A stretch of 43,067 nucleotides of DNA from an uncultured Anaerofilum sp. (GTDB lineage Bacteria > Bacillota > Clostridia > Oscillospirales > Ruminococcaceae), in assembly GCA_944385945.1 (NCBI GenBank), contig CALWZD010000002.1, positions 1 through 43,067 on the forward strand, in the 5' to 3' direction. The notes under the pieces are model-generated. The model was not told the DNA's origin and did not search any database. It saw only the letters and a list, made by a program, of their open reading frames with translations. Below, one piece after another: positions 8,718 through 16,701 of the stretch (its first letter is position 1; each line of letters begins with the position of its first letter). The translations under genes were made by a program, and so were the position numbers.

Positions 8718-8758
8718 TGTCAGTTCCCCCTTTTTTCTTGTCACAGACCAATCCACAG

Positions 8759-8786
8759 GCGGTCTGCAAGCTGCCTTGCAGACCGC
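8759..8786 (-). other. Perfect 12-bp intercistronic hairpin
   Basis: GCGGTCTGCAAG (8759-8770) and CTTGCAGACCGC (8775-8786) form a perfect stem with a 4-base loop between two genes of the same operon. No U tract follows on either strand, so it is not a standard terminator. An mRNA processing or stabilising role is possible. Confidence 0.6.
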
Positions 8787-8798
8787 TTGCGGTACTTA

Positions 8799-11700
8799 TC
8801 ACAGCTGTTCCACCGCAGCAATCTTTTCGTGGTTGATCCCAATCCGTTCCATTTCGGGTCGGTCTTCTTTCAGCCATTTTACGATCTGGTCTACCCGTTC
8901 ACCTGTAATATGCGCTTGTTTGCAGCGTTCTAAACGGTCCAAAGCAGTCCAGCAATACATATCTGCCGTGCGGAAGTAGAGCATCTGTTCATTTTTCTCC
9001 TTAAAGAATGCACAGCGTTCACGCAATGCTTCTACAACATCCAAGCCTTTTACGCTAAACTGTTCGCCTGTAATGCTGTCCTCACGGGTTCGGTCATAGT
9101 GGTAAAGGGTATCGTCAATAGATACCAGACGTGCGCAGCTATAAAATGCCTTCGTGGTAAAGAATTCATCCTCGTGGTATTTTCCGACCGGATAACGCTT
9201 TCCGTCTGCAAAAATACTCTTGTGATAAATTTTGTTCCATGCAACGCATTTGAAGTATTTCCAATCAAGCTGACAGGCACAAGCGTATACCCGATCTCCG
9301 ATCGCCCACGTTCCTGTTGCGTCGGTTTCAGGGTCGGTATGCGTTTTATAAACACTGTCAAAGCTTGCTTCGGCAATCTGTGCATCACTCAAACGGGCTG
9401 CAAACAGCAACTTTTCAAACATATCCGGCTCTACCCAGTCGTCCGAATCAACAAAGCCCAGATATTCGCCATTCGCTATTTCGATACCCGCATTTCGTGC
9501 ATCTGACAATCCACCGTTTTTCTTATGCACAACCCGCACACGTACATCTTTTTTCGCATATTCGTCACACAATGCCGGACACTGATCGGGGCTTCCGTCA
9601 TCCACCAAAATGACTTCGATCTGTTCGAGCGTCTGGGCAAGCAAGCTGTCCACACACCGTGCCAGGTATTTTTCTACCTTGTATACCGGTACGACGATAC
9701 TTATCCAAGGGGTATTGATGTGCTCCATATTTTGTGCAAGCCATTCCAAACGGTTTTCGTCTTTCATGGTTCCGTCCATATCTGCCCAATGGCGGGTATA
9801 CAAAGCGCGTGCATTTTCTCTGTCGCAACGCATACGGAAATATTCCCGCACCGAAGCAAGCAACTGTTCGTAGGCTTGTTTCAAATGGGTCGTCTGCAAG
9901 ACATTCGCACCCGCCTGATAATCCAGAAGTACCTTTTGGTCCAACTGGTTTACGGTCTGTGCAACGCCTTCGGGCCATGTTTCAAACGGAACGATCCCTT
10001 CGATTTGCAGCATAAACTGATTTTTCAAACGTGCAGCCATCGTCTGCATCGTTTCACTGCGCACTCCCTGCAAAATCTGGCAAAGTGCGTTGGTATGTGC
10101 CATCTGTCTGCCATACTGCATCAGACGTCCCATTGCAACCAGTTCCCATCCACTGGGTACACTGCATCCTTCCGCATCTTCAAATACCGAAATGCCGCCT
10201 ACCAACATCAATTCATGGGTCTGGAACATCACACAACCTGTGGGATAATAGCCTGCGATGCTTTGAACGGCAGAGAACTCTTTTACAGCAGGCAATGCAG
10301 ATCTGTCTGCAACGATCTCACCGCTTATGCAGGCTGCTTCGGGATACAAGCGTGCCGCTGCCATCGCATGGTTTACAAACCCATCTTCAAAGCTGACCAT
10401 CTCATCAGCAAACACCACATAACGGCCTTTGGAAGCCCACAGACCAACGTTGGCGCATTCCGCCTGATTGACCGAGTTTGCACCCGCAAATCGGAGGATA
10501 ACTTTTTGTTCCAAGTCATCCTGCTTCAGCGATTGGAACAAACGTTCCACCTCGTCACGGCATTCCTGTGGACCGACGACCACAATCTCATACGCATCGT
10601 TTGAGTCGCTTTCAAGCAAAGAAAACAGCGATGTACGCAAGCGAGTCAGGTTGCCCTGATACGAGAAAACAACCGACAGGGCAACTTCATACTGCGGAGC
10701 TGTTTCTACTACGGTTTCCATACGGTCGAGCAAGGCATTTTTTGCCTGTACATCGAGATATACGAACATTGCCTGCTCATTTTCAAACGAAAACCAACCA
10801 CGATGATTGCACAAGAAATCCTCTGCGGTCACGGGTGTGCGACTGACCAAGCAATCCCACTTTTCGCTTACCTGTGTAGGTTTATCACACACGCACACTT
10901 TATAGCAGTTTTTCGGCAAGTTGTCTGCATTTGCTTTTTCGCCATCAAATGCCACGTATACAACGGTGGTATAATGGTTTTCACACAGCCCTGCACGGTC
11001 TTCTTCCGACTCGATCACGGTATGACCGGCAGCTTTCAACGCCTGTAAAAACTGTTGCTGACAATAGTCTGTTTTATCCAAACCGCTGAAGCTCCAGCAC
11101 AGCGGTCGCATCAAAAAGCCTCTGCGGAACTCATCCCACAGCATCAGGCGATAGCGATTTGCCGAAATTTTCAGCTGCTTATCCTGTGCAGTAAGGCTCT
11201 TGGAATGGAAACGATAGGAGTAGATAGGATCATCAAAGCTGGTGTGGCGAAGATTGAAACAATCATTGATACGCATCCAGTAGTCATAATCCTCGGTGGT
11301 ATAGCGGTTTGCGGAATAATTTCCGATGGCGTGTGCAACACTGGCACGGTACATAAACGCCGCTGCAATATAGTTATCGGGATAGATATTGAGTTCCAAA
11401 ACCGACTGCGGCAAACGCACTACTTCGGGCGACAACGGATCGGGATACCAATGCATATCGGTCAAAGGGTCACCGTTCTCATCGATGAGATCGAGGTTTG
11501 CATAGATCATGCCGGTTTCGGGATGGTTTTTCATTTCGCCGACCAGTTTTTCCAAAAAGTCGGGATGCATGATGTTGTCGGCACTGGTCCATGTCAAAAA
11601 TTCGCCACGTGCCAAAGCAAAGCCATTCGAAAGCGTACGGGGCAATTTTTGATTTTTTTGGTGTACTACACGAATGCGAGAGTCCTTCGCAGCATAGGCG

Positions 11701-12272
11701 TCCACAATTTCGGGAGTTCTATCAAAAGAACCATCGTCCATAATGATAAACTCGAAGTTGCGGTAGGTCTGGTTCAAAACGCTTTCGATCGAAAGAGCCA
11801 CCATATCATCGCCGTTGTACACCGGCAAAATCACGCTTACCATATCTTTCACGCACGGAGAATGCATTTGCGAAAGAAGGGCAGGATAGTTGCGCACACG
11901 AGCCTGTTTGTATGCATAAAACCGTGCTTCGGTGCCGGTCAGTACATGATCGTAATCAAATTCTTTTTGCTGTTGCGGCACTTCCACCGGAGCGACCGGC
12001 TGAGCTGGAACATTCTTTCGATGTTTCACTGCCCGCATTGCTTTCAGTACGTGCTGCATCCCCACTTTTGTTGCTGCGCTGCGCAGTTTCAACATGGTGC
12101 GGAACATCAACGATGCTTGGATCTGCTGAATTGCAACGTCACGCTGACGCACCTGCTCGGACAGCATTGCGATCTGCGCTGCCTGCTGCACGTTTTGCAG
12201 TTCAACGTCTTTCATCTTTCGTTCTTGTTGTTCTATTTTTTGGTTCAGCTTGGAATTCTGCCATTCTGTCAC
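8799..12272 (-). CDS. Large glycosyltransferase with three GT-A (GT2-type) domains
   Basis: This cytoplasmic protein of about 1,157 residues probably makes several linkages of a surface glycan. An N-terminal coiled coil spans about residues 8-60. The first GT2 domain (about 145-400) has VSVILPVYNG, MDDGS and TSADN. A central, more divergent domain (about 550-790) has ALSVVFSYQGN and VVFADEMVSFEDG. The third domain (about 852-1157) has ISIVVPVYK, VDDGSPD, GGLSDARNAGIE and VDSDDW, and closely resembles the whole 329-residue enzyme at 15003-15992. I prefer the GTG at 12272, six bases after GTGAGGTG; the GTG at 12281 overlaps that site. It lies 48 bases after the UDP-GlcNAc 2-epimerase gene. The sugars are not predictable from sequence. 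Confidence 0.88.
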   Translation of the reverse strand: MTEWQNSKLNQKIEQQERKMKDVELQNVQQAAQIAMLSEQVRQRDVAIQQIQASLMFRTMLKLRSAATKVGMQHVLKAMRAVKHRKNVPAQPVAPVEVPQQQKEFDYDHVLTGTEARFYAYKQARVRNYPALLSQMHSPCVKDMVSVILPVYNGDDMVALSIESVLNQTYRNFEFIIMDDGSFDRTPEIVDAYAAKDSRIRVVHQKNQKLPRTLSNGFALARGEFLTWTSADNIMHPDFLEKLVGEMKNHPETGMIYANLDLIDENGDPLTDMHWYPDPLSPEVVRLPQSVLELNIYPDNYIAAAFMYRASVAHAIGNYSANRYTTEDYDYWMRINDCFNLRHTSFDDPIYSYRFHSKSLTAQDKQLKISANRYRLMLWDEFRRGFLMRPLCWSFSGLDKTDYCQQQFLQALKAAGHTVIESEEDRAGLCENHYTTVVYVAFDGEKANADNLPKNCYKVCVCDKPTQVSEKWDCLVSRTPVTAEDFLCNHRGWFSFENEQAMFVYLDVQAKNALLDRMETVVETAPQYEVALSVVFSYQGNLTRLRTSLFSLLESDSNDAYEIVVVGPQECRDEVERLFQSLKQDDLEQKVILRFAGANSVNQAECANVGLWASKGRYVVFADEMVSFEDGFVNHAMAAARLYPEAACISGEIVADRSALPAVKEFSAVQSIAGYYPTGCVMFQTHELMLVGGISVFEDAEGCSVPSGWELVAMGRLMQYGRQMAHTNALCQILQGVRSETMQTMAARLKNQFMLQIEGIVPFETWPEGVAQTVNQLDQKVLLDYQAGANVLQTTHLKQAYEQLLASVREYFRMRCDRENARALYTRHWADMDGTMKDENRLEWLAQNMEHINTPWISIVVPVYKVEKYLARCVDSLLAQTLEQIEVILVDDGSPDQCPALCDEYAKKDVRVRVVHKKNGGLSDARNAGIEIANGEYLGFVDSDDWVEPDMFEKLLFAARLSDAQIAEASFDSVYKTHTDPETDATGTWAIGDRVYACACQLDWKYFKCVAWNKIYHKSIFADGKRYPVGKYHEDEFFTTKAFYSCARLVSIDDTLYHYDRTREDSITGEQFSVKGLDVVEALRERCAFFKEKNEQMLYFRTADMYCWTALDRLERCKQAHITGERVDQIVKWLKEDRPEMERIGINHEKIAAVEQL

Positions 12273-12320
12273 TGTATACACCTCACTGCATTTCTTTACA
12301 CAAACCCTGAAGACCGTCCA

Positions 12321-13433
12321 TTACTGTTTTTGACCCAACTTCTCCAGCAAAATCTTAACGATGCGTTCGCTTGCATGGCCGTCGCCGTAGGGGTTTTGTG
12401 CATTTGCCATTTTTTCATAGCTTCCTTTATCGGTCAGCAATTCGCTGGCGGTGTTCACGATGCTGCTTGTTTCCACTCCGACAACCTTTGCTGTTCCGAC
12501 GCTTACTGCTTCGGGACGTTCGGTTTCTGTGCGCAGCACCAAAACAGGTTTGCCCAAATGCGGTGCTTCTTCCTGCAAACCGCCACTGTCGGTCATAACG
12601 AAAAAGCAGCGAGCCATTGCATTATGCATATCCTGTACATCCAGCGGGTCGATCAGATGGATCTGCGGATGGTCGGAAAGCTTGGAAAAGACAGTTTCAC
12701 GTACTGCCGGATTCAAATGCACCGGATAAACGAACTGGCAATCGGGGAATTTTTCGCACAGTTCCAGCACAGCATCACAAATTTGTGCCAACGGTGCGCC
12801 CAAATTCTCACGTCGATGTGCCGTCATCAAAATGGTGCGTTTAGAGAAATCGACCTTTTGCAGCTGCTCCGACTTAAAGCGGTAGTCGTCTTGTACCGTG
12901 GTTGCAAAAGCGTCAATGACAGTATTTCCGGTCACGAACACATTTTGAGTGATGGCTTCGTCGTGCAGTGCTTTCTCGTTGCGCTGTGTCGGCGCAAAGT
13001 GGAAATCTGCAATACGACCGGTCAAAACACGGTTCATTTCTTCCGGATACGGCGAATACTTGTTGTAGGTGCGCAGACCGGCTTCCACATGGCCTACCGG
13101 TGTTTGGCAATAGAAAGCACCCAACGCTGCCGCAAAAGAGGTAGTGGTATCGCCATGCACCAGCACGATGTCGGGCTTGCATTCTTGAATGACCTGTCCT
13201 ATCTTCTCAACTACCGACGCAGTGATAGACGCCAAAGTTTGACGCTGTTTCATAATGTCCAAATCATACTGCGGATGAATATCGAACACTTCCAGCACTT
13301 GATCCAACATCTGCCGATGCTGACCGGTAACACACACGATACTTTCGATCTCCGGATGTTTTTGCAATTCCAAAACGAGCGGACACATTTTGATAGCCTC
13401 CGGTCGTGTTCCAAATACGGACATTACTTTCAT
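12321..13433 (-). CDS. wecB: UDP-N-acetylglucosamine 2-epimerase (non-hydrolysing)
   Basis: The 370-residue enzyme interconverts UDP-GlcNAc and UDP-ManNAc in the cytoplasm. The N-terminus MKVMSVFGTRPEAIKMCPLV is diagnostic. Other family motifs present are VTGQHRQML, VHGDTTT, GHVEAGLRT, PEEMNR, TAHRRENLG and DSGGLQEEAPHLGKPVLVLR, which cover the catalytic Asp, Glu and His positions of WecB/MnaA. The ATG at 13433 is preceded by AAGGGAAG; upstream in-frame codons are nonconserved and overlap the leader. It is first in the operon with the large glycosyltransferase, the DUF115-like protein and the GH25/SpoIID protein. Its leader contains a terminator and a possible antiterminator. Confidence 0.95.
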   Translation of the reverse strand: MKVMSVFGTRPEAIKMCPLVLELQKHPEIESIVCVTGQHRQMLDQVLEVFDIHPQYDLDIMKQRQTLASITASVVEKIGQVIQECKPDIVLVHGDTTTSFAAALGAFYCQTPVGHVEAGLRTYNKYSPYPEEMNRVLTGRIADFHFAPTQRNEKALHDEAITQNVFVTGNTVIDAFATTVQDDYRFKSEQLQKVDFSKRTILMTAHRRENLGAPLAQICDAVLELCEKFPDCQFVYPVHLNPAVRETVFSKLSDHPQIHLIDPLDVQDMHNAMARCFFVMTDSGGLQEEAPHLGKPVLVLRTETERPEAVSVGTAKVVGVETSSIVNTASELLTDKGSYEKMANAQNPYGDGHASERIVKILLEKLGQKQ

Positions 13434-13479
13434 TTCGAATCTTCCCTTTCTGTTTTCGACCCATAAATATCGACAAAAA

Positions 13480-13499
13480 TGGCAAGCTGCACTTTGCCA
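13480..13499 (-). terminator. Second short hairpin with U tract in wecB leader
   Basis: TGGCAA and TTGCCA pair (13480-13485 with 13494-13499) and are followed on the minus strand by five T residues. It lies about 45 bases before the wecB start. The 6-bp stem makes it weak as a terminator. Confidence 0.4.
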
Positions 13500-13526
13500 T
13501 TCAAAATCCAATAAAAATCGCCCTAA

Positions 13527-13563
13527 CAAAAAATCGGCAGCTGCAAATGCAGTGTCTGCCGAT
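13527..13563 (-). terminator. Rho-independent terminator/attenuator upstream of wecB
   Basis: ATCGGCAG (13533-13540) and CTGCCGAT (13556-13563) form a perfect 8-bp outer stem, with an inner CTGC/GCAG stem. On the minus strand six T residues follow. It lies downstream of the promoter at 13647-13675 and upstream of wecB, so transcription from that promoter must pass it. It may also end read-through from the glycosyltransferase gene at 13768. Confidence 0.8.
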
Positions 13564-13584
13564 CAAAACACAAATTTTTTCGAT

Positions 13585-13616
13585 GAGAACCGCCAAATCA
13601 TTCTTTATCGGCTCTC
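13585..13616 (-). promoter_or_regulatory. Leader hairpin with possible antiterminator sequence
   Basis: On the minus strand GAGAGCCG pairs with CGGTTCTC (8 bp, one G-U) between the promoter and the terminator. The segment GCCGAT (complement of 13607-13612) is also complementary to ATCGGC in the 5' arm of the terminator (complement of 13558-13563). Two mutually exclusive folds are therefore possible. No known riboswitch or T-box signature is recognised. Confidence 0.45.
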
Positions 13617-13646
13617 GAGCAAGTGCGGGCATACACATACATTTTC

Positions 13647-13675
13647 ATTATATATTCGACCAATTTTTTTGTCAA
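13647..13675 (-). promoter_or_regulatory. Consensus sigma-A promoter for wecB operon
   Basis: On the minus strand a perfect TTGACA (13675-13670) and a perfect TATAAT (13652-13647) are 17 bases apart. The predicted start near 13640 gives a leader of about 205 bases before wecB. It lies in the 334-base gap between the glycosyltransferase gene at 13768 and wecB. Confidence 0.88.
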
Positions 13676-13767
13676 GGATGCAAAATCCGCCAATTTCTCC
13701 CTATTTCATCAAAGATTTCTTTTTTCACCCTTATCGTTTGGTCAGTTTGTATAAAAGCATCTTCGCA

Positions 13768-15015
13768 CTATTGTTTTATGTGCAATACTTTGAACACTTT
13801 CGTTTTCATCCGTTCCAAGGTCACCCGCAAACCGACTGTTTTCAAATTCAATTCGGTGATCTTTGCCCATTTATGGATGAATCCCTTTTTGAAGACCTTT
13901 TGCAGCATCTGCAAAAAAGCGACCAGCCTTTGGTTTGCCTTACTCGGGTTGGGTGCAACGCTGTATATTTGCTTTCTTCTCTCGTCCTGCATCGCAGCGA
14001 TGGTGTATATCTGTTCAAGCAAGCTTTCTGCATCCAATTTTTTTACCAGCGGTACCAGCACTTCATATTCCGGCTCGATCTGGTCATATTTTTCAAATGC
14101 ATTTTGTACCAGTTCCTTGCGAAGGATCTGCTCGATCTGCTGCTTTTTCTCCGCTTCGGTCAAGGTGCATCGTTCGTTGGCAAACGAAAGGATACTTTTG
14201 ATGACCTGCCCCACCTCATAGTCGGCAATGTAACACTCATTGTCCGATGTGATGGCATTTTTTTGGGATAGCAATTCCCGTAATTTTTTTAATTGGATCT
14301 CCTGCCCTTGGTATAAATTGGGGATATATCTTTTACTCAGTGATTGTACCGGCCATATCATGTAGTAATACAACAGATTTGACAGGAACACTACTTTTTC
14401 GCATTTTTCGAAATACTCCAAATTGAACAGAAAGTCCTCTCCATACTGTAACGTCTTGCGAAACCGTATCGGCTCGCTGCCCATTATCACGCTTTTTTTG
14501 TAAAGCTTATTCACCGGACTTTCTATGGTATAGCTTTTCCAAATCAAAGCCGGCAACATCCGAAAAAACGTTTGCCCCTCCAACATACATTCCTGCCCCA
14601 AAAATTCGCAGCTGAACTTTGCGTGTAAAATTTTATTACTGGGAAGCATCGTTTTTACTGCTACCGAACAAACAACACTATCGGCATGGTGGGATTCCAT
14701 CGCTTGCAGCATTGTTTTTGTATACTCGGTGTCCACCACATCGTCACTGTCCACAAATTGCAGATACTCGCCCTGTGCATATTTGATACCGATATTGCGG
14801 GCATTGCTTACTCCACCGTTTGGGATGTCAATCACCTTTACACGGTCATCCAAACGTTCGTAGTTTTTCAGAATGCGCAAAGAATCGTCAGTGCTGCCAT
14901 CGTTGACCAAGATCAATTCGATGTCCCGATAGGTCTGCTTTAAAATGGAATTGATACACCAGCCAACTTTGTCCTGAACGTTATACACCGGCACAATGAT
15001 GCTTACTTTTGGCAT
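13768..15015 (-). CDS. GT2 family glycosyltransferase
   Basis: This 415-residue cytoplasmic enzyme is predicted to transfer a sugar from a nucleotide donor to a growing glycan. The GT2 domain lies at the N-terminus (about 1-220), with VSIIVPVYNVQDKVGWCINS, VNDGSTDDS, GGVSNARNIGI and the DXD-type VDSDDVVD. The remaining about 190 residues are an alpha-helical tail without a recognised domain. The ATG at 15015 lies inside the end of the preceding glycosyltransferase gene (13-base overlap) after GGGGGGAG, indicating translational coupling. It is last of the gtrA group, and the terminator at 13527-13563 lies downstream. Donor and acceptor are unknown. Confidence 0.88.
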   Translation of the reverse strand: MPKVSIIVPVYNVQDKVGWCINSILKQTYRDIELILVNDGSTDDSLRILKNYERLDDRVKVIDIPNGGVSNARNIGIKYAQGEYLQFVDSDDVVDTEYTKTMLQAMESHHADSVVCSVAVKTMLPSNKILHAKFSCEFLGQECMLEGQTFFRMLPALIWKSYTIESPVNKLYKKSVIMGSEPIRFRKTLQYGEDFLFNLEYFEKCEKVVFLSNLLYYYMIWPVQSLSKRYIPNLYQGQEIQLKKLRELLSQKNAITSDNECYIADYEVGQVIKSILSFANERCTLTEAEKKQQIEQILRKELVQNAFEKYDQIEPEYEVLVPLVKKLDAESLLEQIYTIAAMQDERRKQIYSVAPNPSKANQRLVAFLQMLQKVFKKGFIHKWAKITELNLKTVGLRVTLERMKTKVFKVLHIKQ

Positions 15016-15992
15016 AGGCTCCCCCCTTTTTGCTGTTTGTCACGCTGTTGCCCGAACTTTTTCAGTCCCTTTGCTTTCAGCAGCATCAATTCCTCCAAAT
15101 ACTTCTGTTTAACGGGATATTGCTTGAAATACTCCACATCCTGTGCCGCCATTTTCAACACTTCGTTTACCTTTTGCCCTTTTATCTTGTGTTTGTAGCA
15201 TTGATAAAGCCGATCCAGTAAGAGATCACAATATGCATCTCTGTTTCTTTTTTGCAGCTGTGCATCCCCCATATCGCTTGCTTGTAAAAATTCCATTCTT
15301 TGATGCAGAGCGAAGCAGGCGTCCAAGTTTGCTTCCCGAAACGGCTTTCCCATGATGCTGTCTGTGCGGGTTCGGTCGTAATTATATTTGGATACATCTA
15401 CGTATACCAGCTTTTTTGCATTTGCAAAAAAGCGATAGGTAGTAAATTCATCCTCATGGAGCATCCCTTTGGGATAGCGAATGTCGGCGATCACGCTTTT
15501 ATGGTAGAGTTTGTTCCACACGACCGGCTTAAAATGCTTCCAGCTGAGCAGCCCTTCCATTGCATCTGCCGGTGTGCCCACAAAAACGTCTGCTGTACAT
15601 TGCGTTTCTTCAAAAATCGCTTGCGGGAAAATATTTCGAAAACTGCACTCGGCGATCTGCGCATCGTATTGCTTGCATAGGCGATGCAGCTGTTGCAACA
15701 TATCGTCGTCAATCCAATCATCTGAATCGACAAACGCCAGGTATTCGCCTTTCGCTTGCTCGATGCCTGCATTTCTGGCATCCGAAAGCCCACCGTTTGT
15801 TTTGTGTATCACACGGACTCTTTCGTCCTGCTTTGCGTATGCATCACAAACCTGCCCGCACTTATCCGGCGAACCGTCTTCGACCAAAAGGATCTCCAAA
15901 TTGGTATAGGTTTGTTTTAAAACCGAATCTACGCATCTATGAAGATAGTTTTCCACTTTGTAGACAGGGATTATCACGCTGATCAAATCCAT
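15003..15992 (-). CDS. GT2 family glycosyltransferase
   Basis: This is a 329-residue GT2 enzyme. The N-terminal domain has LISVIIPVYKVENYLHRCVD, VEDGSPD, GGLSDARNAGIE and the metal-binding VDSDDW. The middle part has the WNKLYHKS and HEDEF motifs common in capsule and teichoic-acid glycosyltransferases. It closely matches the third domain of the triple glycosyltransferase at 8799-12272, including the C-terminal helix. The gene follows gtrA and overlaps the next glycosyltransferase gene by 13 bases. A GAAAGGAA ribosome binding site precedes the ATG. The sugar specificity cannot be read from sequence. Confidence 0.9.
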   Translation of the reverse strand: MDLISVIIPVYKVENYLHRCVDSVLKQTYTNLEILLVEDGSPDKCGQVCDAYAKQDERVRVIHKTNGGLSDARNAGIEQAKGEYLAFVDSDDWIDDDMLQQLHRLCKQYDAQIAECSFRNIFPQAIFEETQCTADVFVGTPADAMEGLLSWKHFKPVVWNKLYHKSVIADIRYPKGMLHEDEFTTYRFFANAKKLVYVDVSKYNYDRTRTDSIMGKPFREANLDACFALHQRMEFLQASDMGDAQLQKRNRDAYCDLLLDRLYQCYKHKIKGQKVNEVLKMAAQDVEYFKQYPVKQKYLEELMLLKAKGLKKFGQQRDKQQKGGSLCQK

Positions 15993-16055
15993 TTATCTGT
16001 TTTCCTTTCGCTGCAACAGTTACAAGCAGAGATCGACTGCTGTTTTACCATCGGT

Positions 16056-16484
16056 TCAATCTTTTTCGGAAGCATCTTTTTTAAATGCAAATACTTTTAG
16101 AATAATGAAAGTCACCGGAACACCGATCACCGCCGCCATCGCATAGGTAAGCAGTTTGTGCCAGTGCAATGTGTTGTAGAACAAAAATACCATCGCATTT
16201 TGGATGAGAAAATTCGGGATGTACGATACTGCAAAACGGATGAACTTTAACACCGACAATCGTTCTTTAAATGTGATAAAGCTGTTTAGCAGATACGAAA
16301 TAAACAGGCTGGTGATATATCCTGCAACAAAAGCCAGATTTGCATTTTCTATCACAGCAGAATAACAATATGAAAACAGCGTTCCATTGAAGGTGTTGAA
16401 AAGACCGATCAACAAAAACATGATAAATGCACGGTTCAAAAATGTTTCTTTGATTTTTTGAAAACACGTTTTCAACAATTTCAT
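16056..16484 (-). CDS. GtrA-like membrane protein
   Basis: The 142-residue protein has four predicted membrane helices: about 13-38 (IMFLLIGLFNTFNG), 45-70 (GYITSLFISYLLNSFITF), 77-101 and 107-130. The N-terminal FLLIGLFNT and the SYLLNSFITFKE segment are typical of the GtrA family. Members are thought to help move undecaprenyl-phosphate-linked sugars across the membrane. I prefer the ATG at 16484 after AGAAAGGG; the in-frame ATG at 16532 is abutted by its potential Shine-Dalgarno. It is first in an operon with two GT2 genes, a common GtrA-glycosyltransferase pairing, behind the promoter at 16556-16584. Confidence 0.88.
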   Translation of the reverse strand: MKLLKTCFQKIKETFLNRAFIMFLLIGLFNTFNGTLFSYCYSAVIENANLAFVAGYITSLFISYLLNSFITFKERLSVLKFIRFAVSYIPNFLIQNAMVFLFYNTLHWHKLLTYAMAAVIGVPVTFIILKVFAFKKDASEKD

Positions 16485-16555
16485 AACCAAACCCTTTCTT
16501 TGCAACAGCCGAACCGCACATCCGGCTTTCATACCTCGATAAAATCCTGAAAATT

Positions 16556-16584
16556 ATCATACCATCCCCATCTTTTTTCGTCAA
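16556..16584 (-). promoter_or_regulatory. Sigma-A-type promoter for gtrA operon
   Basis: On the minus strand TTGACG (16584-16579) and TATGAT (16561-16556) are separated by 17 bases. The start of gtrA lies about 70 bases downstream. It is back to back with the plus-strand promoter at 16615-16643. Confidence 0.8.
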
Positions 16585-16614
16585 GGTATGTTAGATTTTG
16601 GTTTTTTTGTCGCT

Positions 16615-16660
16615 TTGCATTGTAAGCACTGCTTATTTATGCTACACTGTACGGTATAAT
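16615..16660 (+). promoter_or_regulatory. Promoter region for plus-strand operon
   Basis: TTGCAT (16615-16620) and TATGCT (16638-16643) are 17 bases apart. A second perfect -10 box TATAAT lies at 16655-16660 with only a weak -35 (CTTATT, 16632-16637). Either could drive the gene starting at 16702. Confidence 0.6.
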
Positions 16661-16701
16661 CATGTTTGACCAAAAATTTAACTGTTTTGCAAGGAGTTCT
16701 T

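Noticed and set aside
11055-13466. Very long plus-strand open frame (803 codons) opposite wecB and the large glycosyltransferase
   Set aside because: It runs antisense to two genes with clear conserved motifs and encodes a Cys/His/Phe-rich sequence with no recognisable domain; it follows from codon bias of the real genes.
16485-16532. Longer gtrA start at 16532
   Set aside because: The GAGGT sequence abuts that ATG with no spacing, and the added residues do not resemble a GtrA N-terminus; the ATG at 16484 has a usable site.
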